In this document: positions 1-4,734 of the stretch, piece by piece
Layout of the letters: each line of letters starts with the position of its first letter
Numbering within the stretch: the first letter of the stretch is position 1
The notes under the pieces: generated by a model
Told to the model about the DNA's origin: nothing
Databases searched by the model: none
What the model saw: the letters and a program-made list of their open reading frames with translations, nothing else
From: Armatimonadota bacterium
GTDB taxonomy: Bacteria; Armatimonadota; Zipacnadia; Zipacnadales; UBA11051
Direction: 5' to 3'
NCBI GenBank assembly: GCA_003542955.1
Contig: DPJP01000098.1
Coordinates: forward strand, 7,678-13,730
DNA: 6,053 bases
Program-made: the position numbers and the translations under genes

Positions 1-1
1 T

Positions 2-721
2 GTTGACCAGTTGCGCACTCGCATTGAGAAGATGCCCGAGCCCGCCCGCAGCCTGGCGACCATCCACGGCCACTTCACCGGAATCATCGGCGAGATACGC
101 ACTCCGCAGACTGCCCTCGCCAACCTGTTTGACCCCCGCATCTGGGGCCAGGAGTTCGCCGGGGCAGGCTGCGCGGCGGTGGCAGTCTGCACTGATACCT
201 TCGCCCACGACGGCGACAGGTTCTACCTTCGTCGCGCACGCCGCTATATGCCGCTGCCGGTGATCCGGCTCGACTATACGGTCGACACCTACCAGGTCTA
301 CGAGACGCGCGCCTACCAGGGTGATGCCGTCATCATCCCGGAGCTGTTCCTCGACGATGAGGAGATCGGGGCGATACTCTCGGCGTGCGCGGAGGTCGAG
401 ATCGGCGGGCTGCTATTGGTCGAGGACGCGCAGGGGGCGCGGCGGGCCGCCGACCTGGGGGCGAGGCTGATCTACGCCAGCCCGCTGATCTGGGATTGGG
501 AGATTGCGCTGCCCGAGGATGTCATCGAGGCGATTGCCCACGCCGTGCCGGAGCCGCTGCGGCTCATCGGCTACCTGCCCGAACTGACTGAGCAGGGCGT
601 TGCGACGCTGGCAGCGCTTGGCTACGATGCGGTGCTCGGCGGGGCGCTGCGCTGGGACCCGACGGAGGCCTCGCAGACCATCCGTCAACTCATCGAGTTC
701 GAGCGCCGGCCGCGGGAGTAG
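2..721 (+). CDS. Degenerate indole-3-glycerol-phosphate synthase-like (TrpC-fold) TIM-barrel protein, 5' partial
   Basis: The reading frame is open from the first complete codon, and a TTG at 11 is the first possible internal start. TrpC proteins usually have some 45-50 residues before the first barrel strand and only about 27 are present after that TTG, so the true start is probably upstream of the window. Numbering from the TTG, the protein follows the TrpC pattern: GEIR (27-30, family IAEIK), FDP, a GCAAVAVCTD strand (53-62), PVIRLDY (83-89, family PVLRKDF), a YQVYETRA helix (94-101), a DLGARLI strand and a final YDAVLGGAL strand. By this alignment the catalytic residues of TrpC are mostly replaced: the first-strand Lys is Arg30, the Lys of RKDF is Leu87, the Glu of LVEVH is Leu, the Asn and Arg of INxR are Ser and Leu, and the SES motif is GYL. 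Only the first-strand Glu28 remains. It is therefore unlikely to make indoleglycerol phosphate, and its function is unknown. It ends 27 nt before deoC. The fold assignment is fairly secure; any activity is open. Confidence 0.75.
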   Translation, partial: VDQLRTRIEKMPEPARSLATIHGHFTGIIGEIRTPQTALANLFDPRIWGQEFAGAGCAAVAVCTDTFAHDGDRFYLRRARRYMPLPVIRLDYTVDTYQVYETRAYQGDAVIIPELFLDDEEIGAILSACAEVEIGGLLLVEDAQGARRAADLGARLIYASPLIWDWEIALPEDVIEAIAHAVPEPLRLIGYLPELTEQGVATLAALGYDAVLGGALRWDPTEASQTIRQLIEFERRPRE

Positions 722-737
722 CGCCGCCGCCCTGTAC

Positions 738-744
738 GGAGAGA
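738..744 (+). promoter_or_regulatory. Ribosome-binding site of deoC
   Basis: The purine-rich stretch GGAGAGA lies about 5-7 nt before the ATG at 749. It is a good Shine-Dalgarno match and fixes the deoC start. Confidence 0.7.
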
Positions 745-748
745 TATC

Positions 749-1420
749 ATGACACGTGACGCAGTCGCCGCGATGATCGACCACGCCGTCCTCGGCCCGG
801 CCTGCACCGAGGGCGACATCATTGCCGCATGCGAGCTGGTCAGGGCTCACCGCGTCGGCTGCCTGTGCGTGCCGCCGTGCTGGGGCGACACCATCGTCAG
901 GGAACTCACAGGCAGCCGGACAAGGCCGACCTCCGTCATCGGCTTTCCGTTCGGCTACACCATAGCGGCGGCCAAGAGCCGTGAGGCGGAGGAGCTCCTC
1001 GCGCGTGGCTGCCTCGAGCTGGACATGGTGATGAACCACTCGATGCTGCGCGCGGGGCGGGTTGATGATGTCACAGCCGATATCGCGTCGGTCGCGGGCG
1101 CCATGGGGGCCTCAGCGGATGGGCCGATCTTGAAGGTGATCCTGGAGACATGCTTTCTGTCCGATGAGCAGATTGCCCTGGGTGTCGCCGCCGCCGTCGA
1201 CGGCGGGGCGCAGTTCGTGAAGACCTCGACGGGCTTCGGTTCGCATGGAGCAACGACGGAGCATGTGCGGCTGCTGCGGACGCTGGCGCCGGCGCAGATC
1301 GGCGTGAAGGCCGCCGGGGGCATCCGCACGCTTGCCGATCTCGAGGCGATGGTCGCCGCCGGCGCCTCGCGCATCGGCACCTCCGCTACGGTGGACATCC
1401 TCGCGGAAATCCGGGACTGA
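749..1420 (+). CDS. deoC: Deoxyribose-phosphate aldolase (DERA)
   Basis: This class I aldolase cleaves 2-deoxy-D-ribose 5-phosphate to glyceraldehyde 3-phosphate and acetaldehyde in the cytoplasm, at the end of deoxynucleoside breakdown. The 223-residue length is typical of the short bacterial form. Family motifs occur in order: IDHAVLGP near the N-terminus (10-17, usually IDHTLLKP), the strand VIGFPFGY (63-70), ELDMVMN with the proton-relay Asp92, LKVILET (128-134), FVKTSTGF with Schiff-base Lys158, and GVKAAGGIR with the second catalytic Lys187 and the phosphate-binding glycines. The catalytic Asp/Lys/Lys set is complete, so the enzyme should be active. The N-terminal motif is slightly unusual in having Ala-Val and Gly where most homologues have Thr-Leu and Lys. 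The ATG has a good ribosome-binding site, and the stop is 6 nt before recO, which suggests cotranscription and possibly coupled translation. Confidence 0.96.
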   Translation: MTRDAVAAMIDHAVLGPACTEGDIIAACELVRAHRVGCLCVPPCWGDTIVRELTGSRTRPTSVIGFPFGYTIAAAKSREAEELLARGCLELDMVMNHSMLRAGRVDDVTADIASVAGAMGASADGPILKVILETCFLSDEQIALGVAAAVDGGAQFVKTSTGFGSHGATTEHVRLLRTLAPAQIGVKAAGGIRTLADLEAMVAAGASRIGTSATVDILAEIRD

Positions 1421-1426
1421 CCGAGC

Positions 1427-2167
1427 ATGCCGACCTACTCGACGACGGCGATTACATTGCAGGCGCGCGAGTACAAGGGTACCGGGCGCGTAGTGAGCTT
1501 CTACACGCCGGAGCGCGGCAAGGTCGAGGCGGTGGCCGAGGGTATCGGGCGACCGACGAGCAAGCTCGCTGCCGCCGTCGAGCCCTTCACCGTCTCCCGC
1601 CTGCTGCTGAGCGAGGGCAAGCAGCTCGACCGGCTGTCGCAGGCGGAGGTCCTCGAGTCGCACCTGCGGCTGCGCAGTGACATCGTGCGACTTGCGTATG
1701 CCTCATACGTCGCGGAGTTGATCGCGAGGACCACCGAGCCGTACCATCCCGAACCGGCGCTGTTTGCACTGCTCTCGGACGCGTTGGACGCGCTGTGTGA
1801 GGATGATGACCCCGAGATGGTGACGTGGTCGTTCACGCTCGGCTTCCTGGACCGGCAGGGGCTGGCGCCCGAGTTGGCTCGGTGTTGCCGCTGTGGGGAG
1901 GTGGCAGGCCTCGAGGTGTGCTACATGCCTGCCGAGGCGGGGGTGGCCTGCGCGTCATGCACGCCGCAGGGCCACGGCATGCCGATTTCGCCGGAGGCGC
2001 GTGCGGTGGCCGACAGCCTGCGCAAGATGGGGCCGGCGCGCGCGGGGCGGCTGACGCTGGGAGATGACGCACGCGCACAGCTCCGTCGCATCCTCGATAC
2101 GCACGTCGAGCACCAGTACGGCTTTGAGCCGAAGAGCCGCCGCTTCCTGGCGCAGGTGCGCGAGTAG
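1427..2167 (+). CDS. recO: DNA repair protein RecO
   Basis: RecO binds DNA and RecR, and helps RecA displace SSB in the RecF pathway of gap repair. The 246-residue length is normal. Residues 1-80 form the OB-fold; the TTAITLQAREYKGTGRVVSF start and the GKVEAVAEGIGRPTSKLAAAVEPF segment are characteristic of the family. A helical domain follows (about 85-150), with the usual LAYASYVAELIARTTEP stretch. A four-cysteine zinc site, Cys153-x2-Cys156 and Cys175-x2-Cys178, is intact, with an extra Cys154. The C-terminal HVEHQYGFEPKSRRFL segment is also typical of RecO. The ATG start lies 6 nt after the deoC stop with only a weak ribosome-binding site, so translation may depend on coupling to deoC. The stop codon TAG lies one base before the inverted repeat of the downstream element, so the coding sequence is complete and undamaged. 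Confidence 0.95.
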   Translation: MPTYSTTAITLQAREYKGTGRVVSFYTPERGKVEAVAEGIGRPTSKLAAAVEPFTVSRLLLSEGKQLDRLSQAEVLESHLRLRSDIVRLAYASYVAELIARTTEPYHPEPALFALLSDALDALCEDDDPEMVTWSFTLGFLDRQGLAPELARCCRCGEVAGLEVCYMPAEAGVACASCTPQGHGMPISPEARAVADSLRKMGPARAGRLTLGDDARAQLRRILDTHVEHQYGFEPKSRRFLAQVRE

Positions 2168-2168
2168 G

Positions 2169-2200
2169 AGGCTGGGGTCAGGTCTTGAAAATTCATTTTT
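2169..2200 (+). repeat. Left arm of perfect 32-bp inverted repeat
   Basis: All 32 bases are the exact reverse complement of 2510-2541. The arm starts AGGCTGGGGTCAGG and ends in ATTCATTTTT. Pairing breaks at 2201; after a one-base shift GGTA (2202-2205) also matches the complement of 2506-2509. Confidence 0.92.
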
Positions 2201-2306
2201 CGGTAATAGCAATACGCGTACCAGAAAAGTAGCTTAGCGCTCATGGCGCGGCCTGCTGCATCGCACCCAGAGCCACGGACGACGAGTTCTCAGCACCTGA
2301 CTCCAG
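2172..2306 (+). repeat. Unit A of a ~135-bp repeated element
   Basis: The unit starts with CTGGGGTCAGG and ends with CACCTGACTCCAG, so it has imperfect inverted ends of its own (about 20 of 29 bases pair). It shares with unit B (2403-2538) the start motif, the exact 12-mer CGCACCCAGAGC at 2262-2273, the same spacing from that 12-mer to the end, and almost the same total length (135 against 136). The middle is only weakly similar. Confidence 0.6.
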
Positions 2307-2402
2307 CTCCCATCAGCGGCCCCAATGTGCCTACGAAGGCCATTTACGGGGCTTCTGCGGTGCAAGTCCGTCCGGGGCAACGGGCCGAGGCCTCAGTGAC
2401 GA
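2307..2402. other. Spacer between the two repeat units, unassigned
   Basis: This GC-rich stretch of about 96 nt resembles neither repeat unit. It contains short pairing segments, including ACGG (2346-2349) with CCGT (2368-2371), CGG (2358-2360) with CCG (2368-2370), and the palindrome GAGGCCTC at 2387-2394. It may be a structured RNA fragment or the remnant of an older insertion. I recognise no gene or named RNA family in it. Confidence 0.3.
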
Positions 2403-2538
2403 CTGGGGTCAGGCCCTGGAAATGCACCTCGCGGCGATGGAGAAGCGAGACTTATAAGAGAATTACTATGACCGTAAAAATGGTTCATGTCGGCGCACCC
2501 AGAGCTACCAAAAATGAATTTTCAAGACCTGACCCCAG
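2403..2538 (+). repeat. Unit B of a ~135-bp repeated element
   Basis: The unit starts CTGGGGTCAGGCCCTGG and ends GACCTGACCCCAG. It is a second copy of the plan seen in unit A, with the 12-mer CGCACCCAGAGC at 2494-2505. The 12-mer begins 91 bases from the unit start, compared with 90 in unit A. Its inner (left) end has diverged from the canonical end (about 21 of 29 matching), while its outer (right) end is the perfect partner of unit A's left end. It also carries an AT-rich patch with TTATAA (2452-2457) and TACTAT (2464-2469). Confidence 0.6.
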
Positions 2539-2541
2539 CCT
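2510..2541 (-). repeat. Right arm of perfect 32-bp inverted repeat
   Basis: Exact reverse complement of 2169-2200; it runs from AAAAATGAATTTTC to GACCCCAGCCT. The base after it is the first G of the polX ribosome-binding site. Confidence 0.92.
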
Positions 2542-2549
2542 GGAAAGGG
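2542..2549 (+). promoter_or_regulatory. Ribosome-binding site of polX
   Basis: GGAAAGGG ends 5 nt before the ATG at 2555 and directly abuts the right inverted repeat. It supports 2555, rather than the in-frame ATG at 2243 inside the element, as the polX start. Confidence 0.65.
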
Positions 2550-2554
2550 CCACC

Positions 2555-4300
2555 ATGACGAATGAGGATGTCGCGGCCGAACTCGATCTCATCGCCGACC
2601 TCATGGAGATCGCCAACGCGAATGTCTTCCGCGTCCGCAGCTTCCGACGCGCCGCGGAGACCATCAGCGGGTTGGGCGATGACATAACCGACATCGCCGC
2701 GCAGGGGACACTCACCGATATCCCCGGCATCGGCAAGGGAATCGCGCAGGTCATCGAGCAGTACCTCGCCACCGGCACCTCGGACGACAAGGAGGCGCTG
2801 CTGGCCGACTACCCGGCCGGGCTGCTCGATCTGCTGAGAATATCCGGCTTCGGCCCGAAGAAGGTCGCCCTCGTATTCAAGGAGTTGGGCATCACCACCG
2901 TCGACGCGCTGGAGGAGGCCGCCGCGGCCGGCAGGCTTCAGGACCTCCCCGGGATGGGGGAGAAGACGGAGGAGAACCTGCTCAAGTCGATCGCGCTGTA
3001 TCGTGAGGGCCAACAACGTGCGCTGCTGGCGGAGGTGCTGCCGGTCGCGGAGGACCTCATCGAGCGGCTCAGGGCCCATCCGCAGGTCGGTGAGGCCATG
3101 TACGCGGGCTCATCTCGCCGGTGCCGGGAGACCGTCGGAGACCTGGACCTGCTGGCCGCCTCCGAAGAGCCCGCGACCGTCTGCGACTGGTTCGCGGGGA
3201 TCGACATCCTCGAAGACGTGACGCTCTCGGGTGACACCAAGGTCAGCGGCCGTCTGCCCGGCGGGAGGCAGGTGGACCTGCGCGTCGTCGCGGCCGAGTC
3301 GTTCGGCGCCGCGCTCGTCTACTTCACCGGCTCGAAGCAGCACAATATCCAGATCCGCGAACGCGCCCAGCGCATGGGGCTCACCATCAACGAGTACGGC
3401 GTCTTCACCGTCACCGAGGATGACCAGAAGGGCGAGATGGTCGCCGGGGCGACGGAGGAGGATGTCTACGCCGCCATCGAACTGCCCTGGATCCCCCCGG
3501 AGTTGCGCGAGGACCGCGGCGAGATTGATGCCGCGCTCGACGGGAAGCTGCCGACCCTCATCATGCTCGAGGACATCCGCTGCGACCTGCAGATGCACAC
3601 GCAGGCCAGCGACGGGAAGGCCACCCTCGAGCAGATGGCCGAGGCCTGCCGGGAGTTGGGCTACAGCCACATCGGCATCACCGACCACTCGGAGGCGCTC
3701 CGTGTCGCCAACGGGCTGGATGCGGATCGGATCAAGGCCCAGCACGAACAGATCGTCGCCCTCAACGAGGAGCTCGGCACGCAGGAGCCGAAGCTGACCA
3801 TCCTCCACGGGCTCGAGGCGGACATCCTCGGCGATGGAAGCGTCGATCTCCCCGACGGGGCGTTCGAGCTGCTCGACTACGTCATCGGCGCCGTGCACCA
3901 GGGCTTTTCAGAGGATGTGCGCAGGATGACAGACCGAGTGGTGAAGGCGATCTCGTCGGGGACGGTTGATATGATCGCCCATCCGACTGGGCGTATCCTG
4001 CTGCAGCGCAGACCATACGGGCTCGATATCCACGAGGTGATCGCGGCGGCGGCCGAGCACGATGTGGCGCTCGAGATCAACGCCTCCCCGCAGCGGCTCG
4101 ACCTCGACGACGTCGACTCCCGCAGCGCGGTGAAGGCCGGCTGCAAGCTGTCGATCAACACCGATTCGCACTCCACCGGCATGCTGACCAACATGCGCTA
4201 CGGCGTGATGCAGGCGCGGCGGGGCTGGGTGGAGGCCGAGAGCGTTATCAATGCCTGGGATCTCAAGCACCTGCGCGCGTGGCTCGCGAAGAGGCGGTAG
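2555..4300 (+). CDS. polX: Family X DNA polymerase with C-terminal PHP domain
   Basis: Bacterial PolX fills short gaps in DNA repair, and its PHP domain provides metal-dependent nuclease activity (3'-5' exonuclease, and AP-endonuclease in studied members). From the ATG at 2555 the protein has 581 residues, the usual family length. The N-terminus (TNEDVAAELDLIADLMEIANANVFRVRSF) is the canonical start of the lyase-like domain, followed by helix-hairpin-helix motifs (LTDIPGIGKGIAQVI, RISGFGPKKV and LQDLPGMGEKTEENL). The palm has GSSRRCRETVGDLDLL with Asp196 and Asp198, and the third metal ligand Asp241 in QVDLRVV. The PHP domain (from about 343) shows DLQMHTQASDG (His348), ITDHS (Asp377, His378), GLEADIL (Glu421), AVHQGF (His448), AHPTGR (His476), EINA (Glu507) and NTDSHS (Asp537, His539). 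The first PHP position, usually His in DLHMH, is Gln346. The frame is open back to 2243 through the mobile element, but that extension has no PolX character and no ribosome-binding site. A small membrane-protein gene starts 6 nt after the stop. Confidence 0.95.
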   Translation: MTNEDVAAELDLIADLMEIANANVFRVRSFRRAAETISGLGDDITDIAAQGTLTDIPGIGKGIAQVIEQYLATGTSDDKEALLADYPAGLLDLLRISGFGPKKVALVFKELGITTVDALEEAAAAGRLQDLPGMGEKTEENLLKSIALYREGQQRALLAEVLPVAEDLIERLRAHPQVGEAMYAGSSRRCRETVGDLDLLAASEEPATVCDWFAGIDILEDVTLSGDTKVSGRLPGGRQVDLRVVAAESFGAALVYFTGSKQHNIQIRERAQRMGLTINEYGVFTVTEDDQKGEMVAGATEEDVYAAIELPWIPPELREDRGEIDAALDGKLPTLIMLEDIRCDLQMHTQASDGKATLEQMAEACRELGYSHIGITDHSEALRVANGLDADRIKAQHEQIVALNEELGTQEPKLTILHGLEADILGDGSVDLPDGAFELLDYVIGAVHQGFSEDVRRMTDRVVKAISSGTVDMIAHPTGRILLQRRPYGLDIHEVIAAAAEHDVALEINASPQRLDLDDVDSRSAVKAGCKLSINTDSHSTGMLTNMRYGVMQARRGWVEAESVINAWDLKHLRAWLAKRR

Positions 4301-4306
4301 GCCTGC

Positions 4307-4693
4307 ATGGTCGACCAGGAGCAGAGATGGTGGTTTCCGCTGACGGTTGGGCTGCTGCTGATCGCCTGGGGGCTCAATGTGTGGGCGCCGGTGGCGATGC
4401 TGAAGCCGATGTGGGGCGGGGCCTCGCAGCTTGTGCAGATGGATGATGGGAGCGATGCGCCGCCGCCGCCCGCGCCGCCGAGCCTCTGGCTGCCGCTCCT
4501 GGCTATGGGGCTGGCGGTGATCACCGTGGTCATCAGCCTCTGGCAGATGTACGACGAGCGCAAGCTCGGCGGACGCTGGCTGTGGGCTGCCGCCGCGTCC
4601 ATCGGCTCGATATCGGCATCCTGGTTCGCGTTCAAGTCGCTGCAGCGCGCCGCGGAGCGCTTCGATGCGCTGTACGGCCTGCTGCCGAAGTAG
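4307..4693 (+). CDS. Small multi-pass membrane protein of unknown function
   Basis: This 128-residue protein is not one I recognise. Three hydrophobic stretches can be seen: about 9-31 (from WWFPLTVGLLLIAWGLNVWAP), about 60-82 (LWLPLLAMGLAVITVVISLW) and about 91-108 (WLWAAAASIGSISASWFAF). A loop of about 25 residues between the first two carries several acidic residues (MDDGSD) and a proline run, PPPPAPP. The tail is amphipathic and mildly basic (KSLQRAAERFDALYGLLPK). There is no signal-peptide cleavage site or catalytic motif, so it is probably an inner-membrane protein with two or three spans. The ATG lies 6 nt after the polX stop with only a weak ribosome-binding site, which suggests coupled translation. 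The adjacency to polX need not imply a role in repair. The amino-acid composition and operon-like spacing support a real gene. Confidence 0.7.
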   Translation: MVDQEQRWWFPLTVGLLLIAWGLNVWAPVAMLKPMWGGASQLVQMDDGSDAPPPPAPPSLWLPLLAMGLAVITVVISLWQMYDERKLGGRWLWAAAASIGSISASWFAFKSLQRAAERFDALYGLLPK

Positions 4694-4734
4694 ACCGGCC
4701 CCAGCGGACTCTTCCTCGAGAATGGTGACCCGAC

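Larger units (their letters stand above)
2169..2541. mobile_element. Non-autonomous inverted-repeat (MITE-like) element between recO and polX
   Basis: This 373-bp insert is bounded by a perfect 32-bp inverted repeat (2169-2200 and 2510-2541). It begins one base after the recO stop and ends exactly where the polX ribosome-binding site begins. It contains no recognisable protein and includes AT-rich patches unlike the GC-rich genes on either side. The end motif GGGGTCAGGTCTTGAAAA is one I recall as a widespread dispersed end sequence in GC-rich bacterial genomes near IS200-like or REP-associated tyrosine (Y1) transposases; that link is from memory and needs a search. No target-site duplication is evident (flanks are CGAGTAGG and GGAAAGGG). 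The interior holds two diverged ~135-bp units separated by about 96 bp. It is most simply a composite or nested passenger element that depends on a transposase elsewhere. An alternative is a long foldback structure with a regulatory role in the operon. Confidence 0.65.

Noticed and set aside
2169..2541. Inverted repeat as a rho-independent terminator of recO
   Set aside because: The arms are separated by about 309 nt and there is no compact hairpin followed by a U-tract at the recO end.
2169..2541. CRISPR array or phage attachment site
   Set aside because: Only two diverged units and one inverted-repeat pair are present, with no regularly spaced short direct repeats, no tRNA and no integrase gene.
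2243..2554. ATG 2243 as the start of polX
   Set aside because: No ribosome-binding site precedes it, the added residues come from the repeat element, and the canonical PolX N-terminus begins at 2555 behind GGAAAGGG.
3110..3898. Minus-strand open frame of 262 codons within polX
   Set aside because: It is antisense to the conserved palm and PHP domains of PolX and its composition (rich in Gly, Leu, Asp and Val without motifs) is that of a shadow frame.
4694..4734. Terminator or promoter between the membrane protein and propeller genes
   Set aside because: The 41-nt gap shows no hairpin with a T-run and no recognisable -35/-10 pair.
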